Shown here piece by piece: positions 16,049-25,116 of a stretch of 36,472 nucleotides of DNA; position 1 is the first letter of the stretch, and each line of letters opens with the position of its first letter. The stretch is from Propionibacteriales bacterium. Its GTDB lineage: Bacteria; Actinomycetota; Actinomycetes; Propionibacteriales; Propionibacteriaceae. The DNA lies in contig JAJTBJ010000007.1 of NCBI GenBank assembly GCA_021286985.1, positions 1 through 36,472 of the forward strand, given 5' to 3'. The position numbers and the translations under genes were made by a program. The notes beneath the pieces are model-generated. The model was not told the DNA's origin and ran no database searches. It saw only the letters and a program-made list of their open reading frames with translations.

Positions 16049-17269
16049 TCAGGCCACCTGCCCCAAGCTGATCAGCAGCGACTCCATCGCCAAGGCGGGG
16101 GTGACATTCGCCGCCAACGCCTCTCGGCAGACCAGGATCGCGTCCAGGCAGCCGATGCTGTCCTCGGCGCTGGAATTGCGGGCGATCTGTTCCACTTGAT
16201 CGATCTGCTCGGCATTGATCAACGTGCCGCCCGCACCGGTCTGGACGAACAACACGTCACGGTAGAACGACGTCAGATCAGTGAGCACCCGGTCCAGGGA
16301 ATCGCGCTGCAGACGTTTGGCGCGGGCCTTCTGCTGCTCCTCCAAGTCACGCATCGCGGCCTGGGCGTTGCGGGCCTTCACCGATGGCGTACCCAGCCCC
16401 AGGGCCTCACCGAGCGCAGCCTTCTCCGACGAATCGAGTTCGGCAGTGATCGCCGCAGCATCGGCCTTGGCCGCCTCGACGAGCTGATCGGCCGCCTGCA
16501 GGCAGGCGCCCAGACTGGTCAGCCGGGTGGGCAGCCGCAAGATGTCGTCGCGCCGCTGGCGGGCATCGGCGCTGCGAGCCAGCACCCGCGCCCGACCGAT
16601 ATGACCTTGGGCCACCCGGGCAGCGTAGGTGGCGGTGACGGCGTCCACCTGGTCGCGCCGCTGCAGCAACTCGGCAATGGCGGTGTCGGTGGGAGTCGCC
16701 AACTCCACCCGACGGCACCGCGAACGGACCGTAGCCACCAGATCGTCCGCAGTCGGTGCGCACAGCAGCCAGACCGTCCGCGGAGCCGGCTCCTCGATGC
16801 TCTTCAGGAGTGCGTCCGCCCCGCGCTCAGTGACCCGGTCGGCGTCCTCGACCACCAGCACCTGGAAGGGGCCAAGAGTGGGCGCCATGGCGGCCCGCCG
16901 AACCAGATCGCGCACCTCGTCCACGCCGATGCTCAACTGCTCGGTGCGCACCACCGTGACGTCGGGATGGGCGCCAGACAGCGCGGTGACGCAGGTGTTG
17001 CACTGCCCGCATCCGCCACTCGGGCATTGCAGGGCCGCCGCGAAGGCCCGGGCTGCGTTCGACCGTCCCGAGCCGGGCGGGCCGGTGAACAACCAGGCGT
17101 GCGTCATCGCCCGGGTATTGCCGCCCTCGAACCGCGCCTGGACGGCCCTGCGCAGCACGTCGACGACCCGGCCCTGACCGATCAGGTCGGTCCACACGCC
17201 GGAGAGGGTGTCGCTGGTCACGGTCTCAGCCTGCCCCCCGGCGCTGACACTCATGGCCTTGGCATTCAC
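16049..17269 (-). CDS. holB: DNA polymerase III subunit delta'
   Basis: A 406-aa clamp-loader subunit, AAA+ fold. The P-loop-like GPPGSGRS (63-70) has Arg where an active ATPase would have Lys, as is common in delta' subunits, which do not hydrolyse ATP. A four-Cys zinc module follows (Cys82, Cys87, Cys90, Cys93). The RSRC motif (VRSRCRRVEL) that supplies the arginine finger is present. The GTG start overlaps the tmk stop by 4 nt (GTGA), which decides it over the internal ATGs at residues 6 and beyond. The topA-tmk-holB order is common in Actinobacteria. A 201-bp gap to the DoxX-like gene follows, with no gene seen. Confidence 0.95.
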   Translation of the reverse strand: MNAKAMSVSAGGQAETVTSDTLSGVWTDLIGQGRVVDVLRRAVQARFEGGNTRAMTHAWLFTGPPGSGRSNAARAFAAALQCPSGGCGQCNTCVTALSGAHPDVTVVRTEQLSIGVDEVRDLVRRAAMAPTLGPFQVLVVEDADRVTERGADALLKSIEEPAPRTVWLLCAPTADDLVATVRSRCRRVELATPTDTAIAELLQRRDQVDAVTATYAARVAQGHIGRARVLARSADARQRRDDILRLPTRLTSLGACLQAADQLVEAAKADAAAITAELDSSEKAALGEALGLGTPSVKARNAQAAMRDLEEQQKARAKRLQRDSLDRVLTDLTSFYRDVLFVQTGAGGTLINAEQIDQVEQIARNSSAEDSIGCLDAILVCREALAANVTPALAMESLLISLGQVA

Positions 17270-17898
17270 CGCTCGGACACCAGGGTCGAAACCCGGGCAC
17301 GTACAGCCGCAGCGATGCTCTCCACCGAATCCCGCGCCGGCAGGACGAGGTAGTGCTCGGCATCACGCGCAGCCAGATCGAGGAAGAACTGGCGCGCCCG
17401 TTGATGCAACTGGGTGCCGGCACCTTCGAGACGATCCTTCTCCGCAATCGTGGCGACACCCTGATCGGGGTCGAGATCGAGTACCACGGTCAGGTCGGGC
17501 AACAGGTCGACGGTCGCCCACCGGGCCACCTGCTCGACCCGGTCGGCGTCCAGATCACGTCCAGCACCCTGGTAGGCCAGCATCGAATCGACGTAGCGGT
17601 CACTGATCACCACCGCGCCCCGACGCAACGCCGGCATGACCAACTCGTAGAGGTGTTGGGCCTTGTCAGCGGCGTACATCAGGGCTTCAGCGCGCGGCGA
17701 CACATCGCCCCACTTCGGATTCAGGACGAGGTCGCGCAGCACCGCACCCAGCTCGGTACCGCCCGGTTCGAAGGTGACCACGACCTCACGCCCCTGCCCA
17801 GCCAACCAGTCGGCCAGCAGCGTGGTCTGGGTGGACTTGCCCACCCCGTCGCCGCCCTCGAAGACGATGAAGATGCCCTCATTCACGGGGCCAACCAT
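17266..17898 (-). CDS. tmk: Thymidylate kinase
   Basis: Tmk phosphorylates dTMP to dTDP for DNA synthesis. The 210-aa protein has the P-loop GGDGVGKST (15-23), the dTMP-binding FEPGGTELG, the DRY-type motif SDRYVDSMLAYQG and a LID region near EKDRLE. The ATG at 17898 is 15 bp after the topA stop; the only nearby alternative is a GTG five codons later. Overlap with holB shows a joint transcript. Confidence 0.96.
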   Translation of the reverse strand: MVGPVNEGIFIVFEGGDGVGKSTQTTLLADWLAGQGREVVVTFEPGGTELGAVLRDLVLNPKWGDVSPRAEALMYAADKAQHLYELVMPALRRGAVVISDRYVDSMLAYQGAGRDLDADRVEQVARWATVDLLPDLTVVLDLDPDQGVATIAEKDRLEGAGTQLHQRARQFFLDLAARDAEHYLVLPARDSVESIAAAVRARVSTLVSER

Positions 17899-17913
17899 AG
17901 CGATGGGGCGCCG

Positions 17914-20571
17914 CTACTTCTTGGTGGTCCGCTTGGCCGCCGGACGCCGGGTGGTCTTCTTCGGAGCCGGGCCCTTGGCGCGCTTCTCGGCCAGCAACTC
18001 GGCCGCACGCTCCAAGGTGATCTCCTCCACCGAATCGCTGCGGCGCAGCGTGGCGTTGGTCTCCCCATCGGTCACATACGGACCGAACCGGCCGTCCTTG
18101 ACCACCACCGGCTTGCCCGAGGCCGGGTCGGCACCCAGTTCCTTCAACGGTCCGGACGCCGCCGAGGCGCCGCGACCGCGCGTCTTCGGCTGGGCGTAGA
18201 TCGCCTCGGCCTCTTCGAGAGTGATCGCGAAGATCTGATCCTCGCCGGTCAGCGACCGGGAGTCGGTGCCCTTCTTCAAGTAGGGCCCGTAGCGACCGTT
18301 CTGGGCGGTGATCTCCTCGCCGTCGGCGGCAGTCCCGACCACCCGCGGCAGGCTGAGCAGCTTCAGCGCGTCATCCAAGCCGATCGTGTCCAGGCTCATC
18401 GAGGAGAACAGCGACCCGGTGCGCGGCTTGGCTGACTTGGGTGCGTCCTCTGGCAGCACTTCGGTCACATAGGGGCCGTAGCGGCCGTCCTTGGCCACAA
18501 TCGTCCGTCCGGTGGCCGGGTCGACGCCGATCTCCCGATCGCCACCGGCCGGAGTGGCCAACAACTCCTTGGCGGCCTCCAGGGTCAGTGCGTCCGGCGC
18601 CAGGTCGGGGTCGACATTGGCACGGTTGCCGTCGGCGTCCTCCACGTAGGTGCCGTAACGGCCCACCCGGACGTCGATGCCGTCACCCAGGCTGAAGGTC
18701 GACAGCTTGCGGGCATCGATCTCGCCCAGCTCGCTGACCAGGCGCTGCAGACCGGGCTGCTCGTCGCCGAAGTAGAAGTCCTTCAACACGGCCGCCCGGG
18801 CGGCATTGCCGCTGGCGATCTCGTCGAGGGTGTCCTCCATGCCGGCGGTGAAGGCGTAGTCGACCAGGGTGCCGAAATGCTCCTCCAACAACCGGGTCAC
18901 CGCGAAGGCCAGCCAGGTCGGCACCAACGCCGAGCCCTGCTTGTGGACGTAGTCGCGAGCGGTGATGGTGCGAATGATCGCCGCATAGGTGGACGGACGG
19001 CCGATCTCCAGCTCCTCCAGCTTGGCCACCAGGCTGGGTTCGGTGTAGCGGGCCGGCGGACGGGTCTGGTGACCCTCGGCGGTGACCTTCTCGGCCTCCA
19101 GCCGGTCACCGGACGCCAATTGCGGCAACCGGGCCTGCTCATCGTCGCTCTCGGCGTCGTCCTCGACAGACTCCACATAGGCCTTCAGGAAGCCGAGGAA
19201 GCTGATCGTCCGGCCGGAGGCGCTGAACGTCGCGCGTCCGGATTCGACCACCTCGCCGGTAGCCGCATCGGTCGCAGCGAACCGCTCGGCCAACGTGGCG
19301 CCGATCTTGACGGTGACGGTTTCGCCCACCGCATCGGCCATCTGGGAGGCGATGGTGCGCTTCCAGATGAGTTCGTAGAGCCGCTTCTGATCACCGCTCA
19401 GGCCGGTCTGTTCGGGGGTACGGAAGGTCTCCCCCGACGGACGGATCGCCTCGTGCGCCTCCTGAGCGTTCTTCACCTTCGAGGTGTAAACCCGCGGTTT
19501 CTCCGGCAGGTACTTGCCGCCGAACAGCTGCTTGACCTGCTCGCGGGCGGCGTTGACCGCCGTGGTCGACAAGGTGACCGAGTCGGTACGCATATAGGTG
19601 ATGAAGCCGCGCTCGTAGAGCTCCTGGGCCACGCTCATGGTGCGCTGCGCGCTGAAGCCGAGCTTGCGTCCGGCCTCCTGCTGCAGGGTGGTGGTGCGGA
19701 ACGGCGGGTAGGGACGGCGGGTGTAGGCCTTGGCCTCAACGCCGGAGACCGCGTAGCTGGCCGAGCCGAGCGCATCGGCCAGGGCGTTGGCCTGGTCGAG
19801 GTCGAGGTGCAGCAATCCGCTGCCGACCAGGGAACCGACCGAATCGAAGTCGCGTCCGGTGGCGATCCGGCGGGAGTCGAAGGTAACCAGCTTGGCGCTG
19901 AAGGTGCGCGGCGTGGCGTCCTCACCGGCGTCCAGCACGGCGCTGATGTCGGCGTAGGTGGCCGCCCGGAAGGCGATCCGCTCACGTTCCCGGTCGACCA
20001 CCAGGCGGGTGGCCACCGATTGGACGCGGCCGGCCGACAGCTTCGGCATGACCTTCTTCCACAGCACCGGCGAGACTTCGTAGCCGTAGAGCCGGTCGAG
20101 GATCCGTCGGGTCTCCTGGGCGTCGACCAGGTCAGTGTCGAGTTCGCGGGTGTTTTCGACGGCCGCCAGGATCGCCTCGGGGGTGATCTCGTGGAAGACC
20201 ATCCGCTTCACCGGGATCTTCGGCTTCAGCTCGTCCAACAAGTGCCACGCGATGGCCTCACCCTCGCGGTCCTCATCAGTGGCGAGGTAGAGCTCGTCGG
20301 CGTCCTTCAGTTTGGCTTTGAGATCGCGGATCGTGGCCTTCTTGTCGGCAGCCACCACATACAGCGGTTCGAAATCGGCGTCGATATTGACCCCGGTACG
20401 CGCCCACTTCTCACCTTTGTATTTGGCCGGCACTTCGGCGGCGCCGGTCGGCAGGTCGCGGACGTGCCCACGGCTGGACTCCACCACATAACCAGCACCC
20501 AGAAACTTGCCCAGGCTGACGGCTTTGGTGGGCGACTCCACGATCACGAGTCGGCGAATGGCGTTGGGCAC
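17914..20571 (-). CDS. topA: DNA topoisomerase I (type IA)
   Basis: Relaxes negative supercoils. With the GTG at 20571 it has 885 aa. The TOPRIM domain starts LVIVESPTKA and contains the acidic triad TDEDREGE (Asp99, Asp101). The catalytic tyrosine lies in GFITYMRTDS (Tyr326). The C-terminus carries four copies of the actinobacterial TopA repeat centred on GRYG.Y (GRYGTYVED, GRYGPYVTE, GRYGPYLKK, GRFGPYVTD) instead of zinc fingers, and ends in a Lys/Arg-rich tail. AGGAAG 6 nt before the GTG at 20571 supports this start over a GTG eight codons upstream (20595). Confidence 0.97.
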   Translation of the reverse strand: MPNAIRRLVIVESPTKAVSLGKFLGAGYVVESSRGHVRDLPTGAAEVPAKYKGEKWARTGVNIDADFEPLYVVAADKKATIRDLKAKLKDADELYLATDEDREGEAIAWHLLDELKPKIPVKRMVFHEITPEAILAAVENTRELDTDLVDAQETRRILDRLYGYEVSPVLWKKVMPKLSAGRVQSVATRLVVDRERERIAFRAATYADISAVLDAGEDATPRTFSAKLVTFDSRRIATGRDFDSVGSLVGSGLLHLDLDQANALADALGSASYAVSGVEAKAYTRRPYPPFRTTTLQQEAGRKLGFSAQRTMSVAQELYERGFITYMRTDSVTLSTTAVNAAREQVKQLFGGKYLPEKPRVYTSKVKNAQEAHEAIRPSGETFRTPEQTGLSGDQKRLYELIWKRTIASQMADAVGETVTVKIGATLAERFAATDAATGEVVESGRATFSASGRTISFLGFLKAYVESVEDDAESDDEQARLPQLASGDRLEAEKVTAEGHQTRPPARYTEPSLVAKLEELEIGRPSTYAAIIRTITARDYVHKQGSALVPTWLAFAVTRLLEEHFGTLVDYAFTAGMEDTLDEIASGNAARAAVLKDFYFGDEQPGLQRLVSELGEIDARKLSTFSLGDGIDVRVGRYGTYVEDADGNRANVDPDLAPDALTLEAAKELLATPAGGDREIGVDPATGRTIVAKDGRYGPYVTEVLPEDAPKSAKPRTGSLFSSMSLDTIGLDDALKLLSLPRVVGTAADGEEITAQNGRYGPYLKKGTDSRSLTGEDQIFAITLEEAEAIYAQPKTRGRGASAASGPLKELGADPASGKPVVVKDGRFGPYVTDGETNATLRRSDSVEEITLERAAELLAEKRAKGPAPKKTTRRPAAKRTTKK

Positions 20572-20618
20572 GGGTGACTTCCTGGTCTCGAACACTAAAA
20601 GGGGGCGATCGAGGCCAC

Positions 20619-20624
20619 ACTCTA
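20619..20624 (-). promoter_or_regulatory. Candidate -10 box for topA-tmk-holB
   Basis: TAGAGT on the minus strand, about 48 bp before the topA start and in the gap after the HtrA-like gene. GCATTC lies 17 bp upstream as a poor -35. Confidence 0.4.
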
Positions 20625-20669
20625 GCCCGCTCGCGTCCGGTGAATGCTAACCCCGCCGGACGAAGGCCC

Positions 20670-22154
20670 TCAGTTCACAGGGCTGGCTCCGGCGATCACG
20701 GTGGCGTGCATGGTCACTTTCTTGGCGGTGATCCACCAGATCGTCACCTGCTGACCGGGCTCGATCGCGCGGATCACGTTGGCCACATTCGTCTGGTCGG
20801 TGATGGTGGTGTCGCCGATTCGGGTGATCCGGCTTCCTGGCGTGATTCCGGCCTTCTCGGCCGGGCTGCCGGCCACGACCGCCTGGACGGTGGAACCGCC
20901 CGCGCCGGTGTAGCTGGAGTCCTTGACCTGCACCCCGAGGTAGCCGGCCGGGCCAACCCGCACCGTGCCGACGTCCTGCCCGGCCTCGATCTGATTGACG
21001 ATGCCGACGGCCGTAGCGATCGGGATGGCGTAACTGGCGTGCTCCTTGACCGAGCCGGCCGTGGTCATGCCCAACACCTCGTTCTGGGCGTCGAACATCG
21101 GGCCGCCGGAGTCGCCCGGTACCGCGCCGGCGTTGGTGGCGACCAGGCCTTGCAGGTCTTCAGAATTGCCCCACGGCGAATCCGAGCTCACCGTCAGCGG
21201 CTGGTTGGTGCCGGTGACCGTCCCCGCAGCCTTGACCAGCTTCATGCCGCCGTTGGCGTTACCCACTGCGGCGACGCTGTCACCGACGGCGACCGGATCG
21301 TTGTCGAGAGTGACGGTCGCCAGACCCGAGGCGTCCTTCAATTGCAGCAACGCGACGTCACGGGTCTGATCGAAGCCCAGCACCGTGGCCACGTAAGTGT
21401 CACCGGAGGTGGCGATGGTCGCCGCCACCTTCGTGGTGCCAGCCACCACGTGGTAGTTGGTCAGCACTTTGCCGTCGGGGGTGAGCACCATGCCGGTGCC
21501 GAAAGCCGTGCCACCGGCTGTTTCGGCCTCGACGAGCACCACGCCACGCGACTGCTCGGCAGTCACCGCCTTGGACGTCGTAGTGGGCTTGGACGGGACC
21601 GTCCGCGAGGACGAGGGACCCGGCACCGGATCGGAGGCTCCGAACCAGTTGCCGGCGAAGACGTAACCCCCCACACCCAGGACGAACGCCAGCAGCGCGG
21701 CCACCAGGACCAGGCCCCAGCGTCCATTACCCTTCGGCGGCTCGGTGACCGTCGGCGGCGGCGGGTAAACCCAACTGCTGCTCGGTGGCGGGTAGGAGCC
21801 ATAGTGCTGACCCGGGGCCGGGTAGCCCGGCGGATAGCTGGGCGGCGGGTACCACCCCGTGGGCGCACCGGCATCAGCCGCGGCACCGCCGGCATAGGGC
21901 GGCGGGAAGGCCGGTGGGGCGGACGGCAATGCCGGAATCGGCTGCGTCGCCTCAGTCGCGCTGGCACTCGCTTCGGTGGGCGTGGTCGGCGGGGCGAACG
22001 GCGATGCCGGAATCGGCTGGGTCACCTCCGTCGCGCTGACGCTCGCCTCGGTGGGCGTGGTCGGCGGCGGGAACGGCTGGCTGCCCACAGCGGGTGCCGG
22101 CGGCAGCGAAGCACCGGGATCACCCGCACCAGCGGGGGTGTTCTCCTCGGCCAT
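20670..22154 (-). CDS. HtrA/DegP-like membrane-anchored serine protease with PDZ domain
   Basis: A 494-aa S1C-type protease. A cytosolic Pro/Tyr-rich N-terminus of about 145 residues, with a 25-residue duplication (30-54 and 55-79), precedes one transmembrane helix (about 147-168). A linker and trypsin-like domain follow, with His235 (TNYHVV), Asp266 (TRDVALLQL) and Ser349 (GDSGGP). The C-terminal 90 residues form a PDZ domain (YLGVQV...GSPAEKAGI..GSRITRIGD). The protease and PDZ domains face outside the membrane, suggesting envelope protein quality control. AAGGAG 6 nt before the ATG at 22154 fixes the start over an upstream ATG at 22172. Confidence 0.93.
   Translation of the reverse strand: MAEENTPAGAGDPGASLPPAPAVGSQPFPPPTTPTEASVSATEVTQPIPASPFAPPTTPTEASASATEATQPIPALPSAPPAFPPPYAGGAAADAGAPTGWYPPPSYPPGYPAPGQHYGSYPPPSSSWVYPPPPTVTEPPKGNGRWGLVLVAALLAFVLGVGGYVFAGNWFGASDPVPGPSSSRTVPSKPTTTSKAVTAEQSRGVVLVEAETAGGTAFGTGMVLTPDGKVLTNYHVVAGTTKVAATIATSGDTYVATVLGFDQTRDVALLQLKDASGLATVTLDNDPVAVGDSVAAVGNANGGMKLVKAAGTVTGTNQPLTVSSDSPWGNSEDLQGLVATNAGAVPGDSGGPMFDAQNEVLGMTTAGSVKEHASYAIPIATAVGIVNQIEAGQDVGTVRVGPAGYLGVQVKDSSYTGAGGSTVQAVVAGSPAEKAGITPGSRITRIGDTTITDQTNVANVIRAIEPGQQVTIWWITAKKVTMHATVIAGASPVN
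21918..22067. repeat. 75-nt tandem duplication in the HtrA-like gene
   Basis: Two adjacent, nearly identical 75-nt units encode PPTTPTEAS(V/A)SATE(V/A)TQPIPA plus five more residues. The frame is kept, so only the length of the disordered cytosolic segment changes. Confidence 0.85.
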
Positions 22155-22316
22155 GTCTTGCTCCTTCATCACGACCTCAGTGAAGATCGCGATTCCATGC
22201 TTTCGCTGTCGGCAACCTGTGAAGTCTGTGAGCCCTCACCGGTCGGCGTCCTCCAGCCTACGCAACAGTCGTAACACCTGGACCGCGGGGAGTAGTCCGA
22301 CCGCCTCGGACGTCCT

Positions 22317-23798
22317 TCAGGCGGCCAGCAGGTAGCCCTCGGCGATCAGCAGGCGTACCCCGGTGACGACCTCGGCTCGGAGGGCATCGGTATCGACTTC
22401 CAGGATCGCGGCCACCGCATCGATCAGGGTGCCCAGCGCCAGGTCGCCGTCGCAGGCGCCGAACACCGCCGCCAGCGCCGTCCCGGGTTCCAGCGCCCGC
22501 CCGAAGCCGTACTGCTGCCGCAGCACCAGATGCTGCGGGTCGGACTCGCCGGGGCGTCCGATCGTCTCCACGACCACGCCCTCGTGGCGACGCCAGAAGC
22601 CGGCCAGCAACTCAGCCTCGGGACGGCGCGCCTCAGTGACGGCGTCGAAGAAGTCGGCGAACGCCTCAGCCACCGGCTGATGCACCGCGTGCGGCCACTC
22701 CTCGAAACGCCGCTCAGGCTGTTCGCGTCCGGATTTGCGCACCGCCAGCCAGCCCATGCCGACCGCTTCGATGCCCAAGCCGGCGAAGTAGTCCAGCCAC
22801 TCGGCGTAGCGGCGTTGATAGTCCGACGTTCCGGCCAGACCGGCATCGGCCAGCCACAACTCGACATACTCGAACGGGTCCAGCACCTCGCGCTGCAACA
22901 CCAGCGCGTCGCAGCCGTCCGGGATCCAGGTGGACAGCCGCTCGTCCCACGGCTGGGCGGTGATCGCCCAGTTCCCCAGGACGATCAGGGTGCCGCCTTC
23001 GTTGAGGCGCGCGCCCGCTTCGCTGACCACCCGGCGCATCAGCCCGTCAGCCAGTTCGGTGCCCTCGCGGTAGACCAGACCGGAGGCGTCCGGCGGCGTC
23101 ATCACGTACGGCGGGTTGGTGACGATCAGATCGAAGGTGTCGCCGGCCACCGGCTCGTACAGCGACCCGAGCCGCAACTCCGCGTCCACCCCGGCCAGGC
23201 CGAGGGTGATCCGGGCCAGTTCGAGAGCCCGCGGGTTGAGGTCAGTTGCCACGATCCGCTGGCAATGCTCGGCCAGGTGCAGGGCCTGAATGCCGCACCC
23301 GGTGCCCAGGTCGAGCGCGCTGGTGACTCCGTCGCGGGGGATCAGTTGCGCCAGCGTGGTCGAAGCCGGCGACGCGCCCAGGACAAAATCGGGACGCGGC
23401 TGCACCAGGCGTCCGTCCAGCGGGGTCGGGTCGGCGCAGATCCAGCCGGCGAAAGAATCGTCCCCGTACGGCTTGAGCTCGACCACGGCCCGCACTTCGT
23501 CACCGTCGGTGGCCAGCAAACCGGCCGCAACCAGGTCGTCCACCCCGGCGAGCAGGGTCCGTACCCGCCGGGCCGGAACCGGCAGCGCCAACAGCCACAG
23601 CCGGATCAGATCGGCCTGGGCGTCACTGCGTCCGGCCAGGGCTCGGGCCACCGGCGTGCTGCTGTTGCGGACCAGCCCGGCCAGCGCCGCGGAACCCAGG
23701 CGGCTGGTGACCGCCTCCAAGGTGTAGGCACCGGCGAGCAGGTCACTGCGCAACTGGGCGATCGCGGCGTCGGAGAGCGGCTGAGGTTCGTGATTCAC
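22317..23798 (-). CDS. Class I SAM-dependent methyltransferase with N-terminal DUF7059-type domain
   Basis: A 493-aa protein in three parts. The N-terminal 135 residues form a helical domain found in actinobacterial proteins of this type. The middle has the SAM-binding motif DLGTGCG (163-169), the acidic VATDLNPRAL and NPPYV (228-232), a motif used by methyltransferases acting on a side-chain or base nitrogen, such as HemK/PrmC and RlmG-type enzymes. The C-terminal part of about 190 residues is conserved in the family but without known function. The substrate cannot be told from sequence. The start is GTG at 23798, directly after GGGGG. Confidence 0.85.
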   Translation of the reverse strand: MNHEPQPLSDAAIAQLRSDLLAGAYTLEAVTSRLGSAALAGLVRNSSTPVARALAGRSDAQADLIRLWLLALPVPARRVRTLLAGVDDLVAAGLLATDGDEVRAVVELKPYGDDSFAGWICADPTPLDGRLVQPRPDFVLGASPASTTLAQLIPRDGVTSALDLGTGCGIQALHLAEHCQRIVATDLNPRALELARITLGLAGVDAELRLGSLYEPVAGDTFDLIVTNPPYVMTPPDASGLVYREGTELADGLMRRVVSEAGARLNEGGTLIVLGNWAITAQPWDERLSTWIPDGCDALVLQREVLDPFEYVELWLADAGLAGTSDYQRRYAEWLDYFAGLGIEAVGMGWLAVRKSGREQPERRFEEWPHAVHQPVAEAFADFFDAVTEARRPEAELLAGFWRRHEGVVVETIGRPGESDPQHLVLRQQYGFGRALEPGTALAAVFGACDGDLALGTLIDAVAAILEVDTDALRAEVVTGVRLLIAEGYLLAA

Positions 23799-23924
23799 CC
23801 CCCAAGCCTGTCACGTCGGACCCCCTGCCCGGATCGGGCGACATTCACGCGGGGGTAACCGCTTTCTTCTGTTCGTCAGCGGCACCGCGGTGGAACACTT
23901 TTCTGGTCACCGAAGGGACAATCC

Positions 23925-25046
23925 ATGCGCATCGTGGCTGTTGGGGCGTCGGGTCATGCCGGCACCGCGATTGCCCAACTACTCGCGCCATCACTGGGCG
24001 CGGACGATCAGTTGGTGCTCGCCGGACGTAATGCCGCCCGGTTGGATCAGGTGCGCCTGCAGCTGTCCACGTCCGCCGAGGTCACCACCAGCATCGTTGA
24101 CGTCGCCGACACCTCGGCCTTCGCCGAACTTGTCGCCGGCGCCGACCTGGTGGTCACCACCGCCAGCCGCCCCGACCTGGTGCCCACCCTGGCCCGGATC
24201 GTCCTGGACGCCGGCGCGGACTGGTTCGACACCATGCTCTCGGTACCGGCCAAGTTGTCGGCGCTGCGCAGCCTGGAGCCCGACATCGCCGCGGCCGGAC
24301 GCTGCTTCATCACCGATGGCGGATTCCACCCCGGCTTGCCCGCAGCGCTGGTGCGCTGGGCCGGCGACCAACTCGACGAACTGGTCGAAGCCGACGTGAT
24401 GGCCGGGCTCAAGGTCGACTGGATGGCCGAAACGGTCGCCGACTCGACGATCGAGGAGATGCTCACCGAGTTCACCGACTTCCACATGGTCAGCTACATC
24501 GACGGCGAACGGCGCACCGTGCGCTGGACCGAGTGCCCCACCGTCGACTTCGACCAGCCGATCGGACGCCAACTGGTGGTGCCGATGTCGCTGGCAGAGA
24601 TGGACGACCTGCCGGCGCGCTACCCGAGCCTGCGCCGTTGCGGGTTCTACATCTCCGGATTCGGTCCGGCCATGGACTACCTGGTGCTGCCGCTGCTGAT
24701 GGTGATGGCGCGGATCCGTCCGTTGCATCGGGCCACGGTGAAGCTCACTCGCTGGGCGATGGCCCGGCTGGCCAGCACCCCGCCACCCCATCGGCTCGAG
24801 ATCCGCACCACCGCCCGCGGCACCCGCGCCGGACGTCCGGCCCTGGCCAGCGCGAAGATCAGCGGTGAGGACGGCTATCTGCTCACTGCCGCCCCGGCGG
24901 TCGCCTGTCTGCGACGGGTGCTGGACGGCAGCATCCGCACCCCTGGGCTGCATCTGCAGGCCGACCTGGTCGAGCCCGGGCCGTTCCTGCACGACCTGGT
25001 CGGGCTCGGGGTGAACGTCGAGACGTCGGTGTCGCCGGTGCACTGA
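23925..25046 (+). CDS. Saccharopine dehydrogenase-like NAD(P)-binding protein
   Basis: A 373-aa protein with an N-terminal Rossmann motif VGASGHAGTAIA (6-17) and NAD(P)-binding context LAGRNAARLDQV, followed by the saccharopine-dehydrogenase-family segment DWFDTMLSVPAKLSAL and GGFHPGLPAALVRWA. A hydrophobic stretch YLVLPLLMVMARI lies near residue 250, as in the membrane-associated trans-acting enoyl-reductase-like members. Substrate unknown; lysine metabolism should not be assumed from the name. GAAGGGA 6 nt upstream supports the ATG. It is divergent from the methyltransferase gene. Confidence 0.82.
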   Translation: MRIVAVGASGHAGTAIAQLLAPSLGADDQLVLAGRNAARLDQVRLQLSTSAEVTTSIVDVADTSAFAELVAGADLVVTTASRPDLVPTLARIVLDAGADWFDTMLSVPAKLSALRSLEPDIAAAGRCFITDGGFHPGLPAALVRWAGDQLDELVEADVMAGLKVDWMAETVADSTIEEMLTEFTDFHMVSYIDGERRTVRWTECPTVDFDQPIGRQLVVPMSLAEMDDLPARYPSLRRCGFYISGFGPAMDYLVLPLLMVMARIRPLHRATVKLTRWAMARLASTPPPHRLEIRTTARGTRAGRPALASAKISGEDGYLLTAAPAVACLRRVLDGSIRTPGLHLQADLVEPGPFLHDLVGLGVNVETSVSPVH

Positions 25047-25116
25047 CCGGACGGGTCACTGCTCGCGATCTCGGCGCTGCTCACCGCTGTCACCGCGGCA
25101 TGGCAGGCTGAACGCT

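Noticed and set aside
18877..20577. 566-codon plus-strand frame opposite topA
   Set aside because: Shadow of topA; composition biased to Gly/Arg/Val/Leu without motifs.
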